A DNA stretch of 40,102 nt, from positions 1-40,102 of the forward strand of contig CAYQEZ010000014.1 in assembly GCA_964416645.1 (NCBI GenBank), read 5' to 3'. A program made the position numbers and the translations under genes. Positions 32,932 to 40,102 of this stretch are shown one piece after another. The DNA is from GCA-002282575 sp964416645. GTDB lineage: Bacteria > Pseudomonadota > Gammaproteobacteria > Thiomicrospirales > Thiomicrospiraceae. How positions within the stretch are numbered: the stretch's first letter is position 1; each line of letters starts with the position of its first letter. The notes under the pieces are model-generated. The model was not told the origin of the DNA. It searched no databases and saw only the letters and a program-made list of their open reading frames with translations.

Positions 32932-33534
32932 ATGATTCTCAATCAAATCGCCCTCAACCCCACAGTTCATTATCAAAGCTTGGCGCAACACGTTCAGCAA
33001 CAGTTGCCTACCTTAATGATTCCGGTCTTCAAGCTAGACCCTACCAGTGCAAGTCGCGCTGTGGAAGAGTTACCTCTAGATCATGAAAAATCATCCGAAT
33101 ACGTCGAACTTCACACGCTAATCGACTATCAACCTTGGTTGAGACACCTTTACCGTCAGTGGCAGCTCGCACTCAAACAGAGTTTTTCGCAACTAACGGT
33201 CATAAATAACCTAACCGAACCAGATCACTGGCATCCAGAAAGCACTGCCAAAGCCATGAATGCCTTAGCGCTTTCCTACACAGGAAAACTCATTTACTGG
33301 TTAAAACAGGATCCTATCACTGTTGTCGATCAAACGACTTTGTTGTGGCGAGATACATGGCAAAGCTTTCGTCATGAACTCGAACATCAACAAACTAAGT
33401 TGCCCGTGTTACAAGCATTAGATAATACTGCCCACTATTTTCAACAATTTTGGCTGGAATCTTGGCTACACATTGCCGATTTACAATCGACCTTACCATC
33501 AAACCCAACAGAAAAGAACAACAAAGACTCTTAA
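32932..33534 (+). CDS. Hypothetical protein, 200 residues, behind phoH
   Basis: I do not recognise this protein. It is predicted soluble, with no signal peptide or membrane segment. It is rich in Gln, His, Leu and Trp (for example WLRHLYRQWQLALKQSF, FWLESWL) and appears mostly helical. The ATG at 32932 was chosen for a perfect Shine-Dalgarno GGAGGTGA 4 nt upstream; an upstream in-frame ATG at 32896 is ignored. It lies 61 nt after phoH and 50 nt before the small membrane protein, in one direction with both. Confidence 0.72.
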   Translation: MILNQIALNPTVHYQSLAQHVQQQLPTLMIPVFKLDPTSASRAVEELPLDHEKSSEYVELHTLIDYQPWLRHLYRQWQLALKQSFSQLTVINNLTEPDHWHPESTAKAMNALALSYTGKLIYWLKQDPITVVDQTTLLWRDTWQSFRHELEHQQTKLPVLQALDNTAHYFQQFWLESWLHIADLQSTLPSNPTEKNNKDS

Positions 33535-33584
33535 AACAGTTACAATGTTATGCTTGTTGGTTAACATACTTATGGAGCGTTTCG

Positions 33585-33863
33585 ATGCTGGTTTTCGGCA
33601 TTTTTATTGGCATGTTATTGACCATTGGCGTAGGGATTTGGCTAGATACAAACTTACTAGCTAATCTGGTCGCCTTGTCTGGCATAACAGGATTATTGAT
33701 TTTCTTTTTTCACAATGCAGATCAGACCGAAGGTCGAATCAGTCGCTGGTTGATTGGGTTAAGCCGAGAACAAAAAAAACAGTGGTACGGTTTATTCGCT
33801 GTTAGCCTGTTTTTTGGGTTGATGTTCGGCAGTTTTTGGAACGACAGCATGGGTGGACTATAA
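33585..33863 (+). CDS. Small inner-membrane protein, 92 residues
   Basis: This is an unrecognised small protein with two N-terminal hydrophobic segments (about 1-20 and 27-43, the latter ending IFFFHN), a polar loop (HNADQTEGRISRWL...REQKKQW) and a third hydrophobic segment (about 67-84). The ATG at 33585 has GGAG 7 nt upstream; the frame is open further upstream but overlaps the preceding gene. It precedes the DUF1841 gene by 2 nt, so the two are surely co-translated or co-transcribed. Confidence 0.62.
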   Translation: MLVFGIFIGMLLTIGVGIWLDTNLLANLVALSGITGLLIFFFHNADQTEGRISRWLIGLSREQKKQWYGLFAVSLFFGLMFGSFWNDSMGGL

Positions 33864-33865
33864 CC

Positions 33866-34309
33866 GTGTTTGGATCGGACAGGAACAGTCTGCGTGAGTT
33901 TTATAAAACCAGTTGGCAAAAATACCAGCAAGGACAAGCACTCAGCACACTGGAGCAACAAGTAGTACAAGTGATCGCCGAACATCCAGAGTATCATCAG
34001 CAAGTATTGGCCAATAATGCTTCCTATCGCGATTGGGCAGTCGAATCGGGAGATACCAATCCTTTCTTACATATGGGTATGCATTTGGCTTTGCGTGAGC
34101 AAATCGCAACAGACAGACCTTCTGGCATAGCCCGTTGTTATCATTTACTCTGCCAATCCACACAAGTATCATTGGAAGCAGAACATCAAATGATGGAATG
34201 CCTTGGACAGGCTTTGTGGCAAGCACAGCGCAACAACAGCATGCCAGACGAAGTTGCCTATCTCAATTGTTTACAAACATTAACCCAAGATTTACACAGT
34301 CACCTTTAG
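33866..34309 (+). CDS. DUF1841 family protein
   Basis: This 147-residue member of an uncharacterised proteobacterial family shows the conserved core NPFLHMGMHLALREQIATDRPSGI, then EAEHQMMECLGQALWQAQRN and PDEVAYLNCL. Several His and Glu residues are conserved there (HMGMH, EAEH), which could bind metal; that is inference. A GTG start at 33866 gives the usual family beginning MFxSDRxxLR; GGTGG lies about 10 nt upstream. The ATG at 33836 would overlap the preceding gene and is less likely. It ends 21 nt before idh. Confidence 0.86.
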   Translation: MFGSDRNSLREFYKTSWQKYQQGQALSTLEQQVVQVIAEHPEYHQQVLANNASYRDWAVESGDTNPFLHMGMHLALREQIATDRPSGIARCYHLLCQSTQVSLEAEHQMMECLGQALWQAQRNNSMPDEVAYLNCLQTLTQDLHSHL

Positions 34310-34330
34310 TTTTAGTTAGGTATTAGCACC

Positions 34331-36565
34331 ATGAGCACGACTCCCAACGAAATTATTTACACTTACACTGATGAAGCGCCCGCATTAGCGACCCACTCAT
34401 TATTGCCTATCTTACAAGCCATCACCAGCAAAGCGGGGATTCGCATTCACACTAAGGACATCTCTTTGGCGGGTCGAATTTTAGCCAATTTTGCAGACTA
34501 TTTAACAGAAGAACAGCAACAAGCGGACGATTTGCAAGAGCTTGGCATCTTATGCACCCGACCAGAAGCCAATATCATCAAACTACCTAACATCAGTGCT
34601 TCTGTGCCCCAACTGGTTGCAGCCATCAAAGAATTACAAACACAAGGTTATGCACTACCCGACTATCCTGCCCAGCCAATGAATGATAGCGAAAAAGCCA
34701 TTAAAGAGCGTTACGCTAAAGTGCTGGGTAGTGCCGTCAACCCGGTATTGCGTGAAGGCAACTCAGATAGGCGCGTGGCAGGTCCTGTAAAAGCCTATGC
34801 TAAAAAGCACCCCCATAGCATGGGCGCTTGGTCACCTCAATCTCAATCGCATGTTGCGCATATGAATGAGGGGGACTTTTATGGTAGCGAACAGTCGCGT
34901 GTCATCGCATCGCCAACGCAGGTGCGCATTGAACACATTGATGGTACTGGACAAGTTACTGTCCTTAAAGACTCACTGTTGCTACAAGCTAAAGAAATCA
35001 TCGATGCATCGGTCATGTCTGTCGCTGCATTACGTCAGTTTTATCAAACACAAACACAAGTGGCTAAAAGCAATAACCTATTGTTGTCTTTACACTTAAA
35101 AGCTACCATGATGAAAGTTTCTGACCCCATCATGTTTGGTCACGCGGTATCGGTGTTTTACGCACCAGCGTTAGAGAAGCACCAAGCAACGCTTAACTCA
35201 CTGAGCGTCAACTTAAATAACGGTATTGGCGATGTTTATGCCAAAATTGCTAGTTTGCCTGAAGCAGAACGTAAGGTCATTGAAACGGATCTAGCGGCTT
35301 GTTATGAAACACAAGCCAAAGTTGCTATGGTCGACTCCGATAAAGGTATTACTAACTTCCACGTCCCCAGTAATGTCATTGTCGACGCGTCTATGCCTGC
35401 GGCAATTCGTAGTTCAGGACAAATGTGGAATGCACAAGGACAGCAACAAGATACCCTGTTTATGATTCCAGACCGTTGCTATGCAGGTATTTATGCCGAA
35501 ACGATCGAGTTTTGTAAAACGCACGGTGCTTTTGACCCAGCTACCATGGGCACAGTTCCCAACGTTGGCTTAATGGCTCAAGCTGCAGAAGAATATGGTT
35601 CGCACAACAAAACCTTTGAAATAAGCTCTGCAGGCACCGTTCGCGTCGTTGATCTCAACACACAGCAAATTTTGATGCAACATCGTGTGGAAGCAGGTGA
35701 TATTTGGCGTATGTGCCAAACCAAAGACATTGCCGTGCAGGATTGGGTTAAACTCGCAGTGACGCGTGCGCGCTTAACACACACTCCAGCCATTTTTTGG
35801 TTAGATCCACATCGTGCGCATGATGCTCATCTTATCAGCCTCGTTCGTCACTATTTAACCCAACACGATACTCAGGGACTGGATATTCAAATTCTTGATC
35901 CGAAAGCAGCTGTTCGCTTAAGTCTTGAGCGTGCTAAAGCAGGGCTAGATACCATCTCTGTTACTGGTAATGTATTGCGTGACTATTTAACCGACCTCTT
36001 CCCTATTTTAGAACTAGGTACCAGTGCAAAAATGTTGTCAATCGTACCCTTACTGGCAGGCGGTGGTTTGTTTGAAACGGGTGCGGGTGGTTCTGCGCCT
36101 AAACACGTGCAACAATTTGCAGAAGAAGGTTTCCTGCGCTGGGATTCTTTAGGTGAGTTTTTGGCCATTGCAGTTTCATTGGAAGACTTAGCGCATAAAT
36201 CGAATAATGCTCGTATTGCCGTCATGGCTGACTGCTTGAATCAAGCGAATGGCCGCTTCTTAGACGAAGATAAATCACCTGGTCGCAAACTTGGTCAGCT
36301 AGATAATCGTGGTAGCCACTTTTATCTGGCGCTCTATTGGTGTCAAGCCTTAGCGCAACAGAGCAAAGACAGTGAACTCGCGCAAGCCTTTGCTCCTATC
36401 GCCAAAGCACTCGCTGAACAAGAATCGGCGATCCTTGCCGAGTTGACTGCGGCACAAGGTCAAACGCAGGATTTGGGAGGCTATTACCACGCTGAGCCTG
36501 AGCGCTTAAATCAAGCCATGCGTCCAAGTGAAACATTTAATCGCATCCTGGCGCAGTTGGCATGA
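34331..36565 (+). CDS. idh: Monomeric NADP-dependent isocitrate dehydrogenase
   Basis: This 744-residue protein is the monomeric (type II) isocitrate dehydrogenase, converting isocitrate to 2-oxoglutarate with NADP+ in the citric acid cycle. Recognised segments are TDEAPALATHSLLPI, DISLAGRILANF, IIKLPNISASVPQL, GSAVNPVLREGNSDRR, HLKATMMKVSDPIMFGHAV, MVDSDKGITNFHVPS, PNVGLMAQAAEEYGSH, GDIWRMCQTKD, FWLDPHRAHD and GGLFETGAGGSAPKH. Length matches the family (about 740). Its size recalls malate synthase G, but those motifs exclude it. In pseudomonads this gene lies near cspD-clpS-clpA, and here clpSA follows with a J-protein gene between. Confidence 0.97.
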   Translation: MSTTPNEIIYTYTDEAPALATHSLLPILQAITSKAGIRIHTKDISLAGRILANFADYLTEEQQQADDLQELGILCTRPEANIIKLPNISASVPQLVAAIKELQTQGYALPDYPAQPMNDSEKAIKERYAKVLGSAVNPVLREGNSDRRVAGPVKAYAKKHPHSMGAWSPQSQSHVAHMNEGDFYGSEQSRVIASPTQVRIEHIDGTGQVTVLKDSLLLQAKEIIDASVMSVAALRQFYQTQTQVAKSNNLLLSLHLKATMMKVSDPIMFGHAVSVFYAPALEKHQATLNSLSVNLNNGIGDVYAKIASLPEAERKVIETDLAACYETQAKVAMVDSDKGITNFHVPSNVIVDASMPAAIRSSGQMWNAQGQQQDTLFMIPDRCYAGIYAETIEFCKTHGAFDPATMGTVPNVGLMAQAAEEYGSHNKTFEISSAGTVRVVDLNTQQILMQHRVEAGDIWRMCQTKDIAVQDWVKLAVTRARLTHTPAIFWLDPHRAHDAHLISLVRHYLTQHDTQGLDIQILDPKAAVRLSLERAKAGLDTISVTGNVLRDYLTDLFPILELGTSAKMLSIVPLLAGGGLFETGAGGSAPKHVQQFAEEGFLRWDSLGEFLAIAVSLEDLAHKSNNARIAVMADCLNQANGRFLDEDKSPGRKLGQLDNRGSHFYLALYWCQALAQQSKDSELAQAFAPIAKALAEQESAILAELTAAQGQTQDLGGYYHAEPERLNQAMRPSETFNRILAQLA

Positions 36566-36591
36566 GCATTGCGTCATTGAAGGGAGTCATA

Positions 36592-36632
36592 CTGTTTGAG
36601 TTTCCAGCCCAAACAGCCAAACTTGTTCAAGT
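36592..36632. repeat. Two inverted repeats between idh and the J-protein gene
   Basis: CTGTTTG (36592-36598) pairs with CAAACAG (36610-36616) over 11 nt. Directly after it lies the 12-bp palindrome ACTTGTTCAAGT (36621-36632). Neither has a T tract, so a terminator is unlikely; they may be an operator or mRNA structures ahead of the J-protein gene. Confidence 0.4.
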
Positions 36633-36657
36633 GTAATGTTAAGTGTCGGTGCCCAAG

Positions 36658-37449
36658 ATGATGAACTTATTTGATGCAGAAAAAGACTACTATTCGGTAT
36701 TGGGCGTAGCGCAGGCTTGTGAGCTTTCGGCGATTAAGGCTGCCTTTCGCAAGTTGGCGAAACAATATCATCCAGATGTGAGCGATCACCCTCTGGCAAC
36801 CAGTCGTTTTCAAGAAGTCTCAGAAGCTTACGAAGTATTAAGTCGTCATCGACAAGCTTATGACTCAGCTGTTCAGTCTCTTGCACAAGCAGCGCAACGA
36901 GCACAACAACAGCGTCAGCAGGGCCAGCATCACGCATCCAGCTACCAATACTCACGACCTCAACGTTCAGCTCAATTCGATCATTGGACACCGCAGGCTG
37001 GGCGTGGACGTGATCGCAATATGGTTTATCCGTTAACGCTTAAATATGCCTTTCGTTTGCTAAGAGAAGGTTCGTTTTTAATTCCCAGTCTCAATACACG
37101 CTTGCCCTTTGACAGCAGCGCTTTGAGCAATAAAGAATTTCGTTTCCCTGGTAAAGGCTTCCCTGGATTATTTGGCGGCCCAGCTGGCGATTATATTGTC
37201 TCATTTAAACTCACCCACCATGCCCCCTTCAAAATACGTGGTGGCGATCTTTACATGCTCATTAAAGTACCGCGTCGTTTATGGGAAACTGGCGGAGAAA
37301 TCTACTACGATACCCCCTCGGGACTATTTAAAGTCAATATTGCGAAACAGGTAAAGGAAGGTAGCTATATCCGTTTTAAGCATAAAGGGCTACCTGCTGA
37401 TCGCCATCAACCTGGCGGTCATTTATACGCCAAAGTCACGCTAGAATAA
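36658..37449 (+). CDS. J-domain co-chaperone (CbpA-like DnaJ protein)
   Basis: This protein of about 263 residues has an N-terminal J domain (about 10-70: DYYSVLGV, HPD motif at 38-40, FQEVSEAYEVLS). A Gln/His/Ala-rich linker replaces the Gly/Phe region, and a DnaJ C-terminal substrate-binding region (about 120-263) lacks the cysteine zinc fingers. That is class B (CbpA/DjlA-unlike) architecture; it should stimulate DnaK ATPase. The start is uncertain: ATG 36658 or 36661, or GTG 36643 directly after an in-frame stop; none has a strong ribosome site. It stands where many relatives carry cspD, before clpS-clpA. Confidence 0.85.
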   Translation: MMNLFDAEKDYYSVLGVAQACELSAIKAAFRKLAKQYHPDVSDHPLATSRFQEVSEAYEVLSRHRQAYDSAVQSLAQAAQRAQQQRQQGQHHASSYQYSRPQRSAQFDHWTPQAGRGRDRNMVYPLTLKYAFRLLREGSFLIPSLNTRLPFDSSALSNKEFRFPGKGFPGLFGGPAGDYIVSFKLTHHAPFKIRGGDLYMLIKVPRRLWETGGEIYYDTPSGLFKVNIAKQVKEGSYIRFKHKGLPADRHQPGGHLYAKVTLE

Positions 37450-37473
37450 CGTCCTGTCAAGAGCTTACCAACT

Positions 37474-37782
37474 ATGTCATTATCCGATTTAGCTCCAGAG
37501 CTCCTCGAGCAACTACATCATCAACCACCGCGTCGCTATGATGTCATTTTGCATAATGACGATTTCACGCCAATGGATTTTGTTATTGATTTATTAATGC
37601 GTTATTTTCGTCATCCAGTTGAACAAGCTACCAAAATTATGTTACAAATTCACCATGAAGGTAGTGCTATTTGTGGTACTTACTACAAAGAAATCGCTGA
37701 AACAAAAGTCAATCAAGTGCAACAACGTGCGCGTGCTGAAGGCTATCCTTTATTGGCAACCATGCAACCAGAGCGATCATAA
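37474..37782 (+). CDS. clpS: ATP-dependent Clp protease adaptor ClpS
   Basis: The 102-residue N-end-rule adaptor delivers proteins with destabilising N-terminal residues (Leu, Phe, Trp, Tyr) to ClpA. It has a flexible N-terminal extension (1-22) and the core RRYDVILHNDDFTPMDFVIDLL, in which the NDD and neighbouring hydrophobic residues form the N-degron pocket. HHEGSAICGTYYKEIAETK contains the ClpA-binding face. Length fits E. coli ClpS (106). It precedes clpA by 18 nt. Confidence 0.97.
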   Translation: MSLSDLAPELLEQLHHQPPRRYDVILHNDDFTPMDFVIDLLMRYFRHPVEQATKIMLQIHHEGSAICGTYYKEIAETKVNQVQQRARAEGYPLLATMQPERS

Positions 37783-37800
37783 ATCTAAAGAGAGTCCATT

Positions 37801-40089
37801 ATGTCTATGCTAGATAAAGATGTTAAAACGCTACTCTCCAATACCTTTGGCTTTGCGCAATCTCAGCAACATGCCTACGTTACCTTAGAACATTTACTGC
37901 GTTTACTAACGCAACAAAAAAATGTGCAACAGGCTTTAGCCGCTTGTTTAGTGGATATTCAAAAGCTCAATGAACAACTTGATGACCTGATTGATCATCA
38001 AGAGCTGATTGAGGGTGAAGAGGAAGAGCCCATTCCTACCATTGCCTTACAACGTGTCATTGAACGCGCTATTTTTAATAGCCAACAGCAACAGCCTGCA
38101 CAAAAGGTCAGCAGTTTAGGCATTCTAGCGGCACTTTATAGTGAGCGCGATAGCCAAGCCGTTGCTCTGTTAGAAAATTCTGGTGCCGATAAAGCCAGCA
38201 TGCTCAGTTATATCGCTCATGGTTTACGTAAAGATGAACCTAGTGCAACACATAAAACAAACACACATAAAACCGATAAAGAAGAGACAGAAGACGCACT
38301 TTCGCTTTACGCCATTCATCTAAACAGTCTGGTGAAAGCGGGCAAGATTGACCCCGTGATTGGACGAGATAGTGAACTACTGCGCGTTAGCGAAATTTTA
38401 CTGCGACGTCGTAAGAACAACCCTCTCTTGGTCGGAGAACCCGGCGTAGGCAAAACCGCTATTGCTGAGGCACTGGCTTTAGCCGCTGAACAAAATACGC
38501 TACCAGAAGGTCTGGCACAAGCGCAAATTTACAGTATCGATTTGGGTGCACTATTAGCAGGAACACGCTATCGGGGTGACTTTGAAAAACGCTTCAAAAC
38601 CATACTGACACAGCTGGAACGCATTCCCAATGCCGTTATTTTTATTGACGAAATCCACACCATTGTCGGTGCTGGTAGCGTGCAAGGCAGTGCTATGGAT
38701 GCGGCTAATTTGTTAAAGCCCGCTCTCGCTCGAGGCACACTAAAATGTGTGGGAGCAACCACCTTTGAAGAGTATCGTCAAAGCTTTTCAAAAGACAAGG
38801 CGTTGAATCGACGTTTTCAAAAAGTGGATGTACTCGAACCCAGTGTGCAAGATACGGTTATTATTTTAAAAGGACTGAAAACACAGTTTGAACAACACCA
38901 TCAAGTACACTACACCAACAGCGCTTTAACAGCAGCAGCAGAACTGTCGGCACGTTACCTAACTGACCGCCATCTTCCCGACAAAGCAATTGATTTAGTG
39001 GATGAAGTGGGTGCACAAGAACGCGCAAAACCAGCTAACAAACGAAAGTCTCGTATTACGGCTAGCGACATTCGCCACTTACTGAGTAAGCAAACACACA
39101 TTCCCTTAACTGACTCTAACACTGACGATAGAGAACAGTTACGTGCCCTCAACAGAAGCCTACAGCATGTTGTGTTCGGTCAAGACTCAGCCATTCAACG
39201 GGTTGTCGATGCCATCAAACTGGCACGCGCTGGCCTTAGAGCGCCAAATAAACCTTGGGGAAGCTTTCTGTTCACCGGTTCAACTGGTGTGGGTAAAACC
39301 GAACTGGCCAAACAGCTAGCAAAACATCTTGGTATTCCGCTACATCGTTTCGATATGTCTGAATATATGGAAAGCCATAGTGTGGCACGACTCATTGGCG
39401 CCCCTCCCGGCTATATTGGCTATGAGAAAGGTGGGTTGCTCACTGAGGCCATTCTTAAACAATCTCACTCAGTCCTGTTACTCGATGAAATCGAAAAGGC
39501 TCATCCCGATATTTTCAATTTACTACTACAAGTGATGGATGATGGTCGCTTGACGGACAACAACGGACGTACGGCAGACTGTCGTAATTTAGTTCTGATC
39601 ATGACTTCTAACGTTGGTGCAGAGCAATTACAACGTAACACCTTGGGATTTGTCAATGCAGATAGCCTTGCGCATCAATCACAAAAAGCGTTAGACAATA
39701 CCTTTAAGCCCGAATTTCGTAATCGACTCGATGCCATTATCCCCTTCTCGCCACTGTCGGCAGAGGTGATGCCTAAAGTAGTAGATAAAGCTATTTTTGC
39801 CCTTGAAGCATTAGTAGCTAACAAAGGCTATCAGTTACAGTTATCACATGAAGCCAAAAGTTGGTTAGCACGAAAAGGTTATGACGTAAAAATGGGCGCG
39901 CGTCCTTTAGACAGAGTGATCGAAACAGAACTCAAACGCCCCCTTGCTGATGCCATTTTATTCGGTGATTTAGCCAAGGGAGCTTGTTTAACCGTTCAGG
40001 TTAATGAGGCGAGTGACGCATTGGTCATTTCAACGGATAGCCTAGGTCACAATGACGCTGATGCGTTGGTTGAAGCCAGCAATGAATAA
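37801..40089 (+). CDS. clpA: ATP-dependent Clp protease ATP-binding subunit ClpA
   Basis: This 762-residue AAA+ unfoldase feeds substrates into ClpP. It has a Clp N-terminal repeat domain (about 1-145), first ATPase module (Walker A GEPGVGKT, Walker B VIFIDEIHT) and second module (Walker A GSTGVGKT, Walker B LLLDEIEKAH). A ClpP-docking loop around LGFVNADS holds the IGF/IGL-equivalent LGF. No long middle coiled coil is present, which excludes ClpB. The pore loops are GTRYRGDFEKR and GAPPGYIGYEKGG. The gene is complete, with AAAGAGAG upstream of the ATG, and ends 13 nt before the window edge. Length matches E. coli ClpA (758). Confidence 0.98.
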   Translation: MSMLDKDVKTLLSNTFGFAQSQQHAYVTLEHLLRLLTQQKNVQQALAACLVDIQKLNEQLDDLIDHQELIEGEEEEPIPTIALQRVIERAIFNSQQQQPAQKVSSLGILAALYSERDSQAVALLENSGADKASMLSYIAHGLRKDEPSATHKTNTHKTDKEETEDALSLYAIHLNSLVKAGKIDPVIGRDSELLRVSEILLRRRKNNPLLVGEPGVGKTAIAEALALAAEQNTLPEGLAQAQIYSIDLGALLAGTRYRGDFEKRFKTILTQLERIPNAVIFIDEIHTIVGAGSVQGSAMDAANLLKPALARGTLKCVGATTFEEYRQSFSKDKALNRRFQKVDVLEPSVQDTVIILKGLKTQFEQHHQVHYTNSALTAAAELSARYLTDRHLPDKAIDLVDEVGAQERAKPANKRKSRITASDIRHLLSKQTHIPLTDSNTDDREQLRALNRSLQHVVFGQDSAIQRVVDAIKLARAGLRAPNKPWGSFLFTGSTGVGKTELAKQLAKHLGIPLHRFDMSEYMESHSVARLIGAPPGYIGYEKGGLLTEAILKQSHSVLLLDEIEKAHPDIFNLLLQVMDDGRLTDNNGRTADCRNLVLIMTSNVGAEQLQRNTLGFVNADSLAHQSQKALDNTFKPEFRNRLDAIIPFSPLSAEVMPKVVDKAIFALEALVANKGYQLQLSHEAKSWLARKGYDVKMGARPLDRVIETELKRPLADAILFGDLAKGACLTVQVNEASDALVISTDSLGHNDADALVEASNE

Positions 40090-40102
40090 GCTTGAGATGA
40101 AT

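Noticed and set aside
33473..33664. Open frame in a different phase overlapping the small membrane protein
   Set aside because: The 33585-33863 frame has a GGAG site and coherent membrane segments; the alternative has neither.
34331..36565. First impression of malate synthase G because of the 744-residue length
   Set aside because: Motifs such as GSAVNPVLREGNSDRR, HLKATMMKVSDPIMFGHAV and GDIWRMCQTKD belong to monomeric isocitrate dehydrogenase.

Overview
The window reads as an ordinary chromosomal stretch of a gammaproteobacterium with moderate G+C (mid-40s percent by eye). The evidence is a set of neighbourhoods typical of that class: zipA-ligA, a tRNA-Gly/Cys/Leu cluster in the order of the E. 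coli glyW-cysT-leuZ operon, dksA-gluQ, yoaA-tsaB, minCDE, yciO-rluB and idh-(J protein)-clpS-clpA. I cannot fix the genus. The CbbY phosphatase, the cyanobacterial-type ribulokinase, the monomeric isocitrate dehydrogenase and the PII-like gene on a metal-efflux operon would fit a sulfur-oxidising or otherwise chemotrophic lineage such as Thiotrichales, but that is only a guess. No transposase, integrase, phage gene, CRISPR array or rRNA was seen.

Layout. 115-378 (minus): three tRNA genes behind a near-consensus sigma70 promoter. 417-5316 (minus): zipA-ligA-hemY-yjgA, with 4-nt stop/start overlaps at ligA/hemY and hemY/yjgA. 5444-7508: a convergent pair, a ribulokinase-like FGGY kinase (plus) and a CbbY-type HAD phosphatase (minus). 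7653-8983 (plus): dksA and gluQ. 9000-14842 (minus): an outer-membrane/periplasmic/inner-membrane heavy-metal efflux operon ending in a PII-like gene. 14876-16336: photolyase. 16409-18282: minCDE. 18490-21112: yoaA-tsaB. 21171-21794 (plus): rluA. 21857-27607 (minus): the pyruvate dehydrogenase operon aceE-aceF-lpdA. 27749-28423 (minus): a HAD-IB phosphatase. 28424-28769: the only gene-free gap above 300 bases, with a hairpin and a G-quadruplex-type motif. 28770-29042 (plus): a small c-type cytochrome. 29109-30790 (minus): yciO-rluB. 30923-36565 (plus): bcp, PIN-PhoH, an unknown gene, a small membrane protein, DUF1841 and monomeric NADP-isocitrate dehydrogenase. 36658-40089 (plus): a J-domain protein, clpS and clpA.

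How the genes work together. Cell division is covered by ZipA (FtsZ anchoring) and MinCDE (septum placement). Central carbon flow is covered by the whole PDH complex and isocitrate dehydrogenase. Translation and RNA modification are covered by the tRNAs, GluQ, TsaB, YciO, RluA, RluB and YjgA/DarP. Genome maintenance is covered by LigA, YoaA and photolyase. Protein quality control is covered by the J protein, ClpS and ClpA.

Most of the window is housekeeping and I see no clear-cut new defence or mobile system. The points most worth following are: the ribulokinase/CbbY pair; a DksA with only one of the four usual zinc cysteines; the PII-like gene fused into the metal-efflux operon; a J protein next to ClpSA; the uncharacterised trio behind PhoH; a DnaA-box-like cluster before minC; and the G-rich gap before the cytochrome gene.
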